DNA of 64,000 nucleotides from Martinezella tropici (GCF_003287875.1 NZ_QMKK01000016.1:1-64000), one strand, 5' to 3'. Positions 34,473 through 45,675 are shown, counted from the stretch's first letter. Program-made: numbers and translations. Notes: generated by a model not told the origin, from the sequence alone.

Positions 34473-34575
34473 AGCATGTCGCGCAAAAGTGTGCAGCGAT
34501 TTTGCGGCAACGACATCCGCAAAATCAAAGACCTGAAGCGCAAGAAGCGAATCTGAAAGATCGCGATGCGCTTTA
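34473..34575. repeat. Rhizobial intergenic repeat
   Basis: GCATGTCGCGCAAAAGTGTG, then CGATTTTGCGG and AACGACATCCGCAAAATCAA, forms nested stems (CGCAAAA/TTTTGCG). The block is similar to repeats often seen between genes in Rhizobium. It fills the space after the Pro-rich protein gene. Confidence 0.6.
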
Positions 34576-34625
34576 GGCCGTCTCGGAGGACGGCGGCATA
34601 GGCGCGGCTAAACCGATAAAGAAAA

Positions 34626-34654
34626 ACCCGCCGGATCGCTCCGGCGGGTCTTTT
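34626..34654. terminator. Bidirectional terminator, end of rpsA
   Basis: ACCCGCCGG and CCGGCGGGT form a 9-bp stem with loop ATCGCT; T runs follow on both strands. It ends rpsA from the minus strand. Confidence 0.88.
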
Positions 34655-34676
34655 GTTTCCAAGCGTCTGCCGAAGA

Positions 34677-36380
34677 TTATTCGGCGTTGCGGTTCTTCAG
34701 AGCCGCACCCAAGATGTCGCCGAGCGAAGCGCCCGAGTCGGAAGAACCGAACTGAGCAACGGCTTCCTTCTCTTCTGCGATTTCCAGAGCCTTGATCGAC
34801 AGCATGATCTTGCGGTCTTTCTTGGAGAAGTTGGTGACGCGGGCGTCGACAACCTGACCAACCGAGAAACGCTCCGGACGCTGTTCGTCACGGTCACGCG
34901 ACAGATCGGCGCGGCGAATGAACGAGATGATGTCTTCGTGGTTGACGAGCTTCACTTCGATGCCGCCGTCGTTGACTGCGATGACTTCGCAGGAAACGAC
35001 TGCATTCTTGCGCAGGTCGCCGGAAGCAGCAGCTTCACCAACGCTATCCTTGCCGAGCTGCTTGATGCCGAGCGAGATGCGTTCCTTCTCGACGTCAACG
35101 TCGAGAACGACAGCCTTGACGACGTCACCCTTGTTGTACTCTTCGATGACCTGCTCGCCCGGACGGTTCCAGTCGAGGTCGGAGAGGTGAACCATGCCGT
35201 CCACATCGCCGTCGAGGCCGATGAACAGACCGAATTCGGTCTTGTTCTTGACTTCGCCTTCGACTTCGGTGCCAGCCGGATGATTGCGGGCGAATGCTGC
35301 CCACGGATTTTCCAGCGTCTGCTTCAGGCCGAGAGAGATACGACGCTTGGTCGGATCGACTTCGAGAACGACGACTTCGACTTCCTGGCTCGTGGACAGG
35401 ATCTTGCCGGGGTGAACGTTCTTCTTGGTCCAGGACATTTCCGAGATGTGGATCAGGCCTTCGATGCCCGGCTCCAGCTCGACGAACGCACCGTAGTCGG
35501 TGATGTTCGTGACGGTACCGGAGATCTTCTTGCCTTCCGGATACTTGGCCTGGATGCCGTCCCACGGATCGCTCTCGAGCTGCTTCATGCCGAGCGAGAT
35601 GCGGTGGGTTTCCTGGTTGATGCGGATGATCTGTACCTTGACCTGCTGGCCGATGGACAGGATTTCCGACGGATGGTTCACACGGCGCCATGCCATGTCG
35701 GTGACGTGCAGCAGGCCGTCGATGCCGCCGAGGTCAACGAACGCACCGTAATCGGTGATGTTCTTGACGACGCCGTCAACAACCTGGCCTTCTTCGAGGT
35801 TCTGAACGATTTCAGAACGCTGCTCGGCACGGGACTCTTCCAGAACCGTGCGACGCGAAACGACGATGTTGCCGCGGCGCTTGTCCATCTTGAGGATTTC
35901 GAAGGGTTGCGGGTTGTGCATCAGCGGGGTGACGTCGCGGATCGGACGGATGTCGACCTGCGAACGCGGCAGGAAGGCGATAGCGCCGTCGAGATCGACG
36001 GTGAAGCCGCCCTTGACCTGGTTGAAGATGACGCCTTCAACGCGCTCGCCAGCTTCGAACTTGGCTTCGAGCTTGATCCAGCTTTCTTCGCGGCGAGCCT
36101 TTTCGCGCGACAGAACGGCTTCGCCAAGCGCGTTTTCGATGCGCTCGACGTAGACTTCGACTTCATCGCCAACCTTGAGCGTGCCGTCCTTGGCGCGTGC
36201 ACCGAATTCCTTCAGTGCGATACGGCCTTCGACCTTGAGGCCGACGTCAACGACCGCGACATCCTTTTCGATGCCGGTGACGATGCCCTTGGTGACATAG
36301 CCTTCAGCCAGATCGTTCTTGGCGAAGGATTCTTCGAGAAGGGCCGCGAAATCTTCGCGAGAGGGGGAAGTTACAGACAT
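34677..36380 (-). CDS. rpsA: 30S ribosomal protein S1
   Basis: A 567-residue protein with six S1 RNA-binding repeats, e.g. GIVTGIEKDVAVVDVGLKVEGRI, GVVKNITDYGAFVDLGGIDGLLHVTDMAW and GTVTNITDYGAFVELEPGIEGLIHISEMSW. It holds mRNA at the ribosome during initiation. It is transcribed after cmk with a 186-bp gap, the usual alphaproteobacterial order. Confidence 0.98.
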   Translation of the reverse strand: MSVTSPSREDFAALLEESFAKNDLAEGYVTKGIVTGIEKDVAVVDVGLKVEGRIALKEFGARAKDGTLKVGDEVEVYVERIENALGEAVLSREKARREESWIKLEAKFEAGERVEGVIFNQVKGGFTVDLDGAIAFLPRSQVDIRPIRDVTPLMHNPQPFEILKMDKRRGNIVVSRRTVLEESRAEQRSEIVQNLEEGQVVDGVVKNITDYGAFVDLGGIDGLLHVTDMAWRRVNHPSEILSIGQQVKVQIIRINQETHRISLGMKQLESDPWDGIQAKYPEGKKISGTVTNITDYGAFVELEPGIEGLIHISEMSWTKKNVHPGKILSTSQEVEVVVLEVDPTKRRISLGLKQTLENPWAAFARNHPAGTEVEGEVKNKTEFGLFIGLDGDVDGMVHLSDLDWNRPGEQVIEEYNKGDVVKAVVLDVDVEKERISLGIKQLGKDSVGEAAASGDLRKNAVVSCEVIAVNDGGIEVKLVNHEDIISFIRRADLSRDRDEQRPERFSVGQVVDARVTNFSKKDRKIMLSIKALEIAEEKEAVAQFGSSDSGASLGDILGAALKNRNAE

Positions 36381-36566
36381 AAAATCTCCTGGCGTGTCCT
36401 TGATTCATGCAATCTGGACACTGATGCGCCGGCGGTTCGTGTTAACGGGCCTGACCCCAGTCCGCTTTCCATTCAAGGAAAGCTATCCGGCGCTTGGACG
36501 GAATGTCAGGCTATTTTGAAATCGGCGGTTCCGGGCGCGGGGCGCGCGCGAAAGCCGCTCATATTT

Positions 36567-37199
36567 TCAGGCATTTCGGCTCAGAGCGGCGTCGACGATC
36601 GACTTTGCCGTCTGAAACGCCGCTTCTATACTCATTTCTGAGGTATCTAGCAAGTACGCGTCTTCAGCTGGTTTCAAAGGGCTGTCGGTGCGGCCCATGT
36701 CGCGCTCGTCGCGCCGTTTCACATCCTCGAAAATGGCGTCGTAATCGGCGCTGCCGCCGGTATCGACGATCTCCTCGTAGCGCCGCTTCGCGCGGACTTC
36801 CGCCGAGGCCGTCACATAGAGCTTCACCGGTGCGTCAGGGCAGACCACGGTGCCGATGTCGCGGCCGTCGAGCACCGCACCCGGCTTCTTTTCGGCAAAG
36901 CGTCGCTGAGCCTCCACCAGCGCCCGGCGGACTGCCGGCATGACGGCGATCTTCGATGCGGCCTCGCCGATCTCGTGCCTGGACAGAACCGTCCGGTCGA
37001 GCCCGGCCAGATCGACCTTGCGCGCCATGCCTTCGGCGATAGCCTCGTCGTCGAGCGGCAGCCCAGCATCGAGCAGCGCCTTGGCGGTGGCGCGGTAGGT
37101 GAGGCCGGTATCGAGATGATGAAAACCATAGGTTTCGGCGATCCGGCGCGCCAGGGTTCCCTTGCCGGCAGCCGCAGGCCCATCAATAGCGATGATCAT
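36567..37199 (-). CDS. cmk: Cytidylate kinase
   Basis: A 210-residue NMP kinase that makes CDP from CMP. P-loop GPAAAGKGT at 7-15, GLTYRATA and [10 protein letters not shown] for CMP binding, and the lid [22 protein letters not shown] precedes the ATG. Confidence 0.97.
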   Translation of the reverse strand: MIIAIDGPAAAGKGTLARRIAETYGFHHLDTGLTYRATAKALLDAGLPLDDEAIAEGMARKVDLAGLDRTVLSRHEIGEAASKIAVMPAVRRALVEAQRRFAEKKPGAVLDGRDIGTVVCPDAPVKLYVTASAEVRAKRRYEEIVDTGGSADYDAIFEDVKRRDERDMGRTDSPLKPAEDAYLLDTSEMSIEAAFQTAKSIVDAALSRNA

Positions 37200-37228
37200 G
37201 TCTTCTTCCGTCCCTACGCGGTCTCTCG

Positions 37229-37446
37229 TTATTGTCTGGAGCGACGCACCAGTTCGGCCGCTTCCGCCACGGCTGTACGATCGAGCACAGCGAGGCCCTC
37301 GGCGATGCCAGTCGGTCAGCCAGCGTCCGGTTCTGGCTCACCTTCCATTTGCCGTCAATCGTCTGGACATCGATTTCAATGCCGGTAATGTCTTCCATCG
37401 GGGCTGCAATGCAGTCCGGCGGCGCAGCTTCCGCCGCCCTGGGCAT
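37229..37446 (-). pseudogene. C-terminal remnant of a PaiB-type FMN-binding regulator, frameshifted
   Basis: Between cmk and aroA the minus strand encodes [27 protein letters not shown] and then, one base out of frame, [20 protein letters not shown] plus a stop at 37229. KWKxSQNR-x3-DR-x-G is the C-terminal signature of PaiB (FMN-binding negative regulator). CTGGC where CTGGGC is expected shows a one-base loss. Nothing of the N-terminal part is visible. Confidence 0.65.
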
Positions 37447-37457
37447 TGCACGGTCTA

Positions 37458-38927
<1,470 letters not shown>

Positions 38928-39086
38928 TCATCCCGCAATGCGTGAAAACTGCGTGCGAAGCGGCATGAACTTTAGCTTTGACAGAAACGGCCGCAACGAT
39001 TAAGGGGACCGGCTGATATTTCCCTTAAAACGCCGGCTTCCCCGGCATTGCCGAATTTTCATTCGGCCATTCATGAGGCTTTGACA

Positions 39087-39467
39087 GTGGCGAAAGCGGA
39101 ACTTGGAACAAAACGTACCGACCCCGATACCGGCAAGAAGTTCTATGACCTGAACCGGGATCCGGTGGTCTCGCCCTATACAGGCAAGTCCTGGCCCTTG
39201 TCCTTCTTCGAGGAAACCTCCGCTTCCAAGGAAGTTCCGGAAGAAGACGAAGTGGCCGAAGTCGATACCGAAAACACGGAAGTCGAACTGGTCTCCCTCG
39301 AGGACGCCGATGATGCGGCAGGCGGCGACGACATTCCGGATATCGGCGATGACGATGTCGAAATCGGCGACGATGACGACGATACCTTCCTGGAAGCCGA
39401 CGAAGATGAAGACGATGACGACATGAGCGACATCATCGGCGTCACCGGCGACGAAGACGACGTCTAA
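39087..39467 (+). CDS. TIGR02300 family protein (FYDLN acid domain)
   Basis: A 126-residue protein. The first 45 residues hold the family mark GTKRTDPDTGKKFYDLNRDP followed by SPYTGKSWP; the rest is extremely acidic (runs of Asp and Glu), making the protein very negatively charged. Start is GTG at 39087 with GAGG ahead; an ATG at 39048 would extend it without family support. Widespread in Alphaproteobacteria; function unknown. Confidence 0.88.
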   Translation: MAKAELGTKRTDPDTGKKFYDLNRDPVVSPYTGKSWPLSFFEETSASKEVPEEDEVAEVDTENTEVELVSLEDADDAAGGDDIPDIGDDDVEIGDDDDDTFLEADEDEDDDDMSDIIGVTGDEDDV

Positions 39468-39620
39468 TCGGAACGACAGTCGGCCCGGGTCTCAAGAAAA
39501 ATTTTCCCGGGCCGAATTTTTCGGCTTGCTATCTGTGAAAACCACAAGTAATAAGCCGCCACCCCGACGGGCGAAGCGCTTGGAAGGGACCCAGGGCCGG
39601 TCAAACGGCACCATCTTGAT

Positions 39621-39696
<76 letters not shown>

Positions 39697-39877
39697 CGCT
39701 TCGCCCTTACGGGCTTCGCGTGGCGCAGCCGCGGGAAACCGTTAGGCCGAAGCAGTGCCCGGTAAAGCCCGTAGGGCGACGACGGGGTGGAGTCTCCATA
39801 AAACATTTCCGGGTACAAAGACACGCTCGATTGCATATAGAATTTGCGTTCGAATCACCGGATGCCAATCGATCGAG

Positions 39878-40127
39878 ATGCGGATGTGGTACGTTTACAT
39901 CCTTCAAAGCGTGGATTTTCCCGACCAGCAATATACCGGATCGACTTCGGACCATCAGGCAGCGGCTTGCCGACCACAATGCCGGTAAGTCGACCCACAC
40001 CGCAAAGTTCATGCCGTGGGTTCTTCCCTGGTATTCTGCCTTTCCTGACAAATACCGTGCTCTTGAGTTTGAGGCCTATCTGAAGTCTCATTCTGGCAGA
40101 GCATTTGCAAGGAAGAGGTTGCTCTAA
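39878..40127 (+). pseudogene. GIY-YIG nuclease-like gene, frameshifted
   Basis: The first frame reads MRMWYVYILQSVDFPDQQYTGSTSD, the YVYIL/YTGST start of UPF0213 (YhbQ-type) proteins. The conserved continuation RQRLADHNAGKSTHTAKFMPW to the C-terminus is in the next frame. One extra base in GACCATCAGG near 39948 explains it. The gene lies 180 bp after tRNA-Ala. Confidence 0.8.
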
Positions 40128-40228
40128 GAGACACGCCCGTATCGCTCTATCGACAACTTGGTAGATACTCCGCATTCCCCCAACTTCATGCTAGCCTCCG
40201 ACCGTCCGCAACCCACTCCGAATCGCCC

Positions 40229-40951
40229 ATGACCAGACAGCGCCGCCGTCGTCTCATCAAGACCCGCCGTACCGTGACGGGGTTTCTGCTCGTTGCCTCG
40301 ATCGCCTTTCTGGCGGGCATGACCGATGCCGTCGGCCTGATGCTGACGGGCAATTTCGTGTCCTTCATGACCGGCAATACGACACGGGCGGCGATCGCCC
40401 TCGGAATGGGCGAGTTCGGCCATGCGGCGGTGCTGTTCTCGGCCATCCTGACATTCATCATCGGCAATGCGCTCGGCATCGTCATTGCCCATGCGGCGGA
40501 CCGGCGAGCTTTCGTGGTGCTTGCCTGCGTCAGCATCCTTCTGGCCGCCGCCGCGGGCTTCGCGGAGCCGTCGCTGGTTCTGGTGCAGTTCTATCTGGTG
40601 GTGCTTGCCATGGGCATGGTCAATGCCACGGTCGAGCATATCGAGGGCCTGCCGATCGGCCTCACCTATGTCACCGGCGCGCTGTCGCGCTTCGGACGCG
40701 GTCTTGGCCGTTTTCTCCTGGGGGATCGGGATTTTCTTTGGACGGTGCAGATCGTGCCCTGGAGCGGCATGATCTCGGGCGCCATCATCGGCGCACTTCT
40801 GGCCGGCGCCTTTGGCGCACATGCGCTCTGGCTGGTTTCTATGGTCGCTCTCGTCCTGGCGCTGTCGACGCTTTTCATCCCCCGCCCGCTGCAGCGCCGC
40901 TTCAATCAGCGCTTCGTTATTTCGGCGTCCACGGTGCGGCGACCGAAATAG
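40229..40951 (+). CDS. DUF1275 (YoaK-type) membrane protein
   Basis: A 240-residue protein with about six membrane spans. The start contains ASIAFLAGMTDAVGLMLTGNFVSFMTGNTTRAA, the family signature; further pieces are ILTFIIGNALG and GMVNATVEHIEGLPIGLTYVTGAL. The N-terminus is very basic (TRQRRRRLIKTRR). Function unknown; no clear operon partner. Confidence 0.9.
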   Translation: MTRQRRRRLIKTRRTVTGFLLVASIAFLAGMTDAVGLMLTGNFVSFMTGNTTRAAIALGMGEFGHAAVLFSAILTFIIGNALGIVIAHAADRRAFVVLACVSILLAAAAGFAEPSLVLVQFYLVVLAMGMVNATVEHIEGLPIGLTYVTGALSRFGRGLGRFLLGDRDFLWTVQIVPWSGMISGAIIGALLAGAFGAHALWLVSMVALVLALSTLFIPRPLQRRFNQRFVISASTVRRPK

Positions 40952-41023
40952 CCACATTGCAGTGCACAAAAATCTGCTAGGGAGAAAAACGAATCGTTTT
41001 GCCGACAAGCCTAAGGATATGCC

Positions 41024-41815
41024 GTGTTCGTTTTTTCGAAACTTGTCTGGATTTTCGGTCAGCCACTCTCGCTGGCATTTCTCTTCGTACTGCTGGCATT
41101 TATCGCCGCTCTTCTGCGCTGGCGCGCCACCGTGATTGTCTCCTCGCTGCTGTCGGTGCTTATCCTGTTCGTCTCGCTCTATACGACGGCCGGCGCCTAT
41201 GTCGTCCAGGGGCTGGAGGAGCGTTTTCCGCATCCCACAACCGATCCCGCCGACCTCAAATGCATGATCGTCCTCGGCGGCGCCACGCAGAACGAGGTAA
41301 CGACCGCGCGTGGCGGCTATGAGTTCGATTCGGCCGGCGATCGCCTGGTCGAAGCGCTGCGTCTCTCGCAGAAATATCCGCAGGCGCGCATCGTGATCTC
41401 GGGCGGCGATGGCTCGATCGGCGGCACCTATGAGGGGGATGCCGTGATTTCCGAGCGCTTCTTTACGGCACTCGGCATTCCCAGAGACCGCATGGTTGCC
41501 GACACCACCTCGCGCACCACCTTCGAGAATGCGGTCAACACGAAGGAATTGCTGGCGCAGAACGGGCTTTCGAATTGCCTGCTCATCACATCAGGCTTCC
41601 ACATGCCCCGCTCGATGGGCATCTTCCGCAGGCAGGGCATCGATGTCGTGCCTTGGCCGGTCGACTACCGAAGCACCGGCAAGGAAACGCCGGGCCTCGA
41701 TTTTACCCAGCCCTCGCGCAACGCACAGCTGCTGGCGACAGGATTGCGCGAATGGGTCGGCCTGGTCGGCTATTACGCCGTCGGCCGGACATCGGCGCTC
41801 TATCCCGGGCCGTAA
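41024..41815 (+). CDS. YdcF/SanA family protein (DUF218)
   Basis: A 263-residue protein with two N-terminal membrane spans (residues 5-60), followed by the DUF218 domain: CMIVLGGATQ, SAGDRLVEALRLSQKYPQARIVISGGDG, DTTSRTTFENAVNTKELL and LLITSGFHMPRSMGIFRR. Such proteins are linked to envelope or peptidoglycan precursor metabolism (ElyC, SanA). Start is GTG with AAGGA 6-7 nt ahead. The stop lies in a tandem repeat. Confidence 0.88.
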   Translation: MFVFSKLVWIFGQPLSLAFLFVLLAFIAALLRWRATVIVSSLLSVLILFVSLYTTAGAYVVQGLEERFPHPTTDPADLKCMIVLGGATQNEVTTARGGYEFDSAGDRLVEALRLSQKYPQARIVISGGDGSIGGTYEGDAVISERFFTALGIPRDRMVADTTSRTTFENAVNTKELLAQNGLSNCLLITSGFHMPRSMGIFRRQGIDVVPWPVDYRSTGKETPGLDFTQPSRNAQLLATGLREWVGLVGYYAVGRTSALYPGP

Positions 41816-41875
41816 CTACGTGCCCGGGCCGTAGCCACGTGCCCCGGGGCGTAACCACCTGCCCCTGGGCCGTAA
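41804..41875 (+). repeat. Imperfect tandem repeat, about 19 bp x 3.7
   Basis: Units CCCGGGCCGTAACTACGTG, CCCGGGCCGTAGCCACGTG, CCCCGGGGCGTAACCACCTG and a partial CCCCTGGGCCGTAA. The first unit contains the stop codon of the DUF218 gene; the repeats fill the gap to the converging gene. Confidence 0.9.
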
Positions 41876-41878
41876 AGC

Positions 41879-42358
41879 CTACTTCTTCGAGATCGTGACG
41901 AATTTGACGCCGCGGACCCTGACGGTGATCTCGCAGCGGTCCTCGCCGTCCTTGCGGTCGCAGAAGCGCGGATGCATTTTCATGACCAGCACCATGTTGC
42001 CGAAGCGCTGGATGAAATCGTAGCTGTAGATCCGCGCAGTGGCGACGAGCAGGTAGCCGCCCTCGGCCACCTGGACGTAGAAATTGTAGGGGCAGCCTTC
42101 GTCCGTGCAGTAGGGGCCTTTTTCGCCCTTGCAGGTGATCTCGCCCTCGTTAACGACGATATCCATCAGCTTGTCGTTATTGATATCCTGCTGAGTGGCG
42201 AAATTGTCGCCGAAGCTCGCCTGACCGTCGCAGCTTTTGGTGAAGTGATCCTTCTCGAATGCGACGGGATCCTGCAGGATCGATTGCTGCGCCTCGGCCA
42301 CTGCGGGCATGATCACGAATGCGATGAGATTGAGGATCACGATCAGCAGGGATTTCAC
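41879..42358 (-). CDS. Exported hypothetical protein
   Basis: A 159-residue protein starting at GTG (42358) with AGAGGAA ahead. Signal peptide VKSLLIVILNLIAFVIMPAV, cleavage after AEA. The mature part has six cysteines (KSCDG, ITCKGE, PYCTDEGCPYNF, PRFCDRKDGEDRCEI), which suggests disulfides in the periplasm. I recognise no family. Confidence 0.75.
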   Translation of the reverse strand: MKSLLIVILNLIAFVIMPAVAEAQQSILQDPVAFEKDHFTKSCDGQASFGDNFATQQDINNDKLMDIVVNEGEITCKGEKGPYCTDEGCPYNFYVQVAEGGYLLVATARIYSYDFIQRFGNMVLVMKMHPRFCDRKDGEDRCEITVRVRGVKFVTISKK

Positions 42359-42498
42359 GGGGGATTCCTCTTCGAAGCGCCGTCGCGGCCACGATAACAG
42401 CAGCGGCCGCTGCGAGATCTTTGCATCAGCCGGCTTGCGCGGCCCTTGCCGTCGTGATTCATTTCGAGAAAATCGCCGGCGCCTCGTTGGAGTTTTCG

Positions 42499-43134
42499 AT
42501 GTCGCTTCTCTCGTTTCTTGATTATGCCGGCGTCGCTCTTTTTGCCGCAACCGGTGCGCTCGCGGCTTCGCGCAAGCAGCTCGATCTGATTGGCTTCCTG
42601 TTCCTGGCCGCCGTCACCGGCATCGGCGGCGGCACGCTGCGCGATATCGTCCTGGGCCGAGTGCCGGTCTTTTGGGTGCTGAATCCGACCTATATCATCA
42701 TCTGCGCCGTGGTCGGCGTCCTGGTCTTCTTCACCGCGCATCTCTTTGAATCGCGCTACAGGCTGCTCATCTGGCTCGACGCCGTGGGACTATCGGCCTA
42801 TTGCGTGATGGGAGCCGCCAAGGGCATGGCGGCGACAGGCTCACCCACCGTCGCGATCGTCACCGGCGCGCTGACGGCAACGTTCGGCGGCATCCTGCGC
42901 GATCTGCTGGCGAATGAGCCTTCGGTCCTGCTGCGCCCGGAAATCTATGTGACGGCGTCAATCGTCGGCGCTGGCGTCTTCACCGCCGCCAATGCGACGA
43001 TGTTGCCGCTTTACGCCTCTGCGGGGCTGGGCGTGATTGCCGCCTTTGCGGTGCGCGGCGGCGCGCTCTGGTTCGGCTGGACATTTCCGACCTATCATCA
43101 CAAGCCAGGCCGGCATCCGGACGATGTGATGTGA
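42499..43134 (+). CDS. TRIC/YadS family membrane protein (UPF0126)
   Basis: A 211-residue protein with two similar halves of three spans: DYAGVALFAATGALAASRK...GIGGGTLRDIVLG and DAVGLSAYCVMGAAKG...ATFGGILRDLLANE. The repeated GGxLRD motif belongs to the TRIC cation-channel superfamily. TTGGAG precedes the ATG at 42499. Confidence 0.92.
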   Translation: MSLLSFLDYAGVALFAATGALAASRKQLDLIGFLFLAAVTGIGGGTLRDIVLGRVPVFWVLNPTYIIICAVVGVLVFFTAHLFESRYRLLIWLDAVGLSAYCVMGAAKGMAATGSPTVAIVTGALTATFGGILRDLLANEPSVLLRPEIYVTASIVGAGVFTAANATMLPLYASAGLGVIAAFAVRGGALWFGWTFPTYHHKPGRHPDDVM

Positions 43135-43158
43135 GCTGAGAGGCAGTCGTTCTACTGC

Positions 43159-43581
43159 CTACTGCCTCTGCTTGCGGCGCAGGCGGATCACCACGTCGAC
43201 ATGGGCGATTTCCATCCCTTGCGGCGGTTCGGGCAGGTTGTCGATCGTCAGGTTACTGATCGGGATATCCAGCACTTCATTGTGGCCTTCCACGAAAAAG
43301 TGATGGTGATCGGAGACGTTGGTGTCGAAATAGGTTTTGGTGCTTTCGACGGCGAGCACGCGGATCAGGCCGGCCTCGGTGAACTGATGCAGCGTGTTGT
43401 AGACGGTCGCGAGCGAAACTGGAACGCCGGCGGCGACGGCTTCTTCATGAAGCTCCTCCACCGTCAGATGGCGGTCGCCCTTGGCGAAGAGAAGGTCTCC
43501 CAGCGCAATCCGCTGTCGGGTCGGCCTCAGGCCCACATTGCGCAGCCTGGTTTCGATCGCGATTTCGGCATGTTCTGCCAT
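43159..43581 (-). CDS. irr: Iron response regulator Irr (Fur family)
   Basis: A 140-residue Fur-superfamily regulator. Start ETRLRNVGLRPTRQRIALGDLLF is typical of rhizobial Irr; LATVYNTLHQFTEAGLI is the DNA-reading helix. H92-H94 (DHHHFF) form the known second haem site. The N-terminal haem motif with Cys seen in Bradyrhizobium Irr is absent, as in other Rhizobiaceae. Irr represses haem and activates iron uptake genes according to iron supply. The irr-fabA neighbourhood is normal for Rhizobium. Confidence 0.93.
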   Translation of the reverse strand: MAEHAEIAIETRLRNVGLRPTRQRIALGDLLFAKGDRHLTVEELHEEAVAAGVPVSLATVYNTLHQFTEAGLIRVLAVESTKTYFDTNVSDHHHFFVEGHNEVLDIPISNLTIDNLPEPPQGMEIAHVDVVIRLRRKQRQ

Positions 43582-43878
43582 TCAGGGACTCCGGATTCCT
43601 GATCTCTATAATTCTTTACTAAGCCATATAACTTTTGCCTTGATTGCTTTCAATAGTTTCAATGGGGTGGGAAGGTGCTCAAAAGCCGCAAAAAACCGGC
43701 TTTTGGCGCAATTCGCTCTGGTCGCGGCTCTGGCGTTCCTGTATGCGACCACCACATAACGGCTAGTGCGGTCGATCGAACGGATGAATGAGAGTCCAAT
43801 GCTTTCGCTTCATTTTCTGTCCATCTTGCACTAAAGCTTCACATCCATCGGCATTCATGCGGGGGAAACGGAATTTTT
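43582..43878. promoter_or_regulatory. Divergent promoter region of irr and fabA
   Basis: 297 bp without a gene. AT-rich stretches near 43605-43650 (TATAATTCTTTACTAAGCC) probably hold the irr promoter. The fabA leader ends in GGGGGAAACGG about 10 bp before the start codon. No exact Irr box was found by eye. Confidence 0.45.
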
Positions 43879-44394
43879 ATGACGACGAGACAGTCCAGCT
43901 TCAATTACGAGGAAATCCTGGCTTGCGGCCGCGGCGAACTGTTCGGCCCGGGCAACGCGCAGCTTCCCCTGCCGCCGATGCTGATGGTCCATCGCATTAC
44001 TGAAATTTCCGAGACCGGCGGTGCCTTCGACAAAGGCTTCATCCGCGCCGAATACGACGTGCGCCCCGATGACTGGTATTTCCCCTGCCATTTTGCCGGC
44101 AATCCGATCATGCCGGGCTGCCTCGGCCTTGACGGCATGTGGCAGCTGACCGGCTTCTTCCTCGGCTGGCTCGGCGAGCCCGGCCGCGGCATGGCGCTTT
44201 CGACGGGCGAAGTGAAGTTCAAGGGCATGGTCCGCCCGGATACGAAGCTTCTCGAATACGGCATCGACTTCAAGCGCGTCATGCGCGGCCGTCTGGTGCT
44301 CGGCACCGCCGATGGCTGGCTGAAGGCCGATGGGGAAACCATCTATCAGGCGACGGACCTGCGCGTGGGCCTGTCGAAGGACAAGGTCGCCTGA
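43879..44394 (+). CDS. fabA: 3-hydroxydecanoyl-ACP dehydratase/isomerase
   Basis: A 171-residue hot-dog enzyme that makes trans-2- and cis-3-decenoyl-ACP, the branch point to unsaturated fatty acids. Catalytic H71 ([11 protein letters not shown]) and D85 (LGLDGMWQL) are present. First gene of fabA-fabB-fabI. Confidence 0.97.
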   Translation: MTTRQSSFNYEEILACGRGELFGPGNAQLPLPPMLMVHRITEISETGGAFDKGFIRAEYDVRPDDWYFPCHFAGNPIMPGCLGLDGMWQLTGFFLGWLGEPGRGMALSTGEVKFKGMVRPDTKLLEYGIDFKRVMRGRLVLGTADGWLKADGETIYQATDLRVGLSKDKVA

Positions 44395-44447
44395 ACTGCG
44401 GCGCCGCCGCCTCCACAAAGACAGACGTTTTAGAAAAGGTCATCGAC

Positions 44448-45671
44448 ATGAGACGGGTAGTTGTTACGGGTCTGGGTATTGTCTCTTCGATTGGAAACAA
44501 TGCTCAAGAAGTGACCGCCTCGCTGCGCGACGCCAAATCCGGCATTTCTTTCTCTCCCGATTTCGCCGAGCATGGCTTCAAGTGCCAGGTCTGGGGCTCG
44601 CCGAAGATCGACACAACCGATCTGGTGGATCGCCGCGCCATGCGCTTCCTATCGCAGGGCGGTGCCTGGAACCATGTCGCCATGAAGCAGGCGATCGCCG
44701 ACAGCGGCCTCGAGGAAGGCGATATCACCAACGAGCGCACCGGCATCATCATGGGCTCCGGCGGCCCGTCGACCCGCACGCTGATCGAAGCGGCCGACAT
44801 CACCCGCAAGAACAACAGCCCAAAGCGCATCGGCCCCTTCGCGGTGCCGAAGTCGATGTCCTCGACCGCCTCGGCAACGCTGGCGACCTGGTTCAAGATC
44901 CACGGCGTCAATTACTCCATCTCGTCCGCCTGCTCGACCTCGGCGCACTGCATCGGCAATGCCGCCGAGATGATCCAGTGGGGCAAGCAGGACGTCATGT
45001 TCGCCGGCGGCCACGAGGATCTCGACTGGACCATGTCGAACCTCTTCGACGCCATGGGCGCCATGTCTTCGGACTTCAACGACAACCACCCGGAAACCGC
45101 CTCGCGTGCCTATGACGCCAAGCGCGATGGATTCGTCATCGCCGGCGGCGCCGGCGTGCTGGTTCTGGAAGAGCTGGAACATGCCAAGGCCCGCGGCGCC
45201 AAGATCTATGCCGAGATTGTCGGCTATGGCGCCACTTCGGACGGCTACGACATGGTCGCACCGTCGGGGGAGGGTGCCGTGCGCTGCATGCGCCAGGCGC
45301 TCGCCACCGTGAAGGGCGATATCGATTACATCAACACCCACGGCACTTCGACGCCGGTGGGCGACAGCAAGGAAATCGGCGCAATCCGCGAGGTCTTCGG
45401 CGACAAGATCCCGCCGATCCAGTCGACCAAGTCCCTGACGGGCCACTCGCTCGGCGCCGCAGGCGTTCAGGAATCGATCTATTCGATCCTGATGATGCAG
45501 GAGCGCTTCATCGGCGAAAGCGCCCATATCACCGAACTCGATCCGGAATTCGAAGGCGTGCCGGTCGTGCGCAAGCGCATCGACAACGCCAAGTTCGATA
45601 TCGCTCTTTCGAATTCCTTCGGCTTCGGCGGCACCAACGCCACGCTCGTGTTCCAGCGCTACAACGGATAA
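44448..45671 (+). CDS. fabB: 3-oxoacyl-ACP synthase I
   Basis: A 407-residue condensing enzyme that extends the unsaturated chain made by FabA. Nucleophile C162 ([10 protein letters not shown]) and the two histidines in [11 protein letters not shown] and [13 protein letters not shown] are present. AAAAGG precedes the ATG; 53 bp after fabA. Confidence 0.97.
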   Translation: MRRVVVTGLGIVSSIGNNAQEVTASLRDAKSGISFSPDFAEHGFKCQVWGSPKIDTTDLVDRRAMRFLSQGGAWNHVAMKQAIADSGLEEGDITNERTGIIMGSGGPSTRTLIEAADITRKNNSPKRIGPFAVPKSMSSTASATLATWFKIHGVNYSISSACSTSAHCIGNAAEMIQWGKQDVMFAGGHEDLDWTMSNLFDAMGAMSSDFNDNHPETASRAYDAKRDGFVIAGGAGVLVLEELEHAKARGAKIYAEIVGYGATSDGYDMVAPSGEGAVRCMRQALATVKGDIDYINTHGTSTPVGDSKEIGAIREVFGDKIPPIQSTKSLTGHSLGAAGVQESIYSILMMQERFIGESAHITELDPEFEGVPVVRKRIDNAKFDIALSNSFGFGGTNATLVFQRYNG

Positions 45672-45675
45672 GGCA

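Noticed and set aside
34653..36641. A 662-codon open frame opposite rpsA
   Set aside because: Mirror of the S1 repeats; its Asp/Asn-rich repeats arise from the opposite strand.
39703..39772. Inverted repeat CGCCCTTACGGGCTT / AAGCCCGTAGGGCG after tRNA-Ala
   Set aside because: Imperfect by one base and far apart; no T run. Could be another intergenic repeat but evidence is weak.
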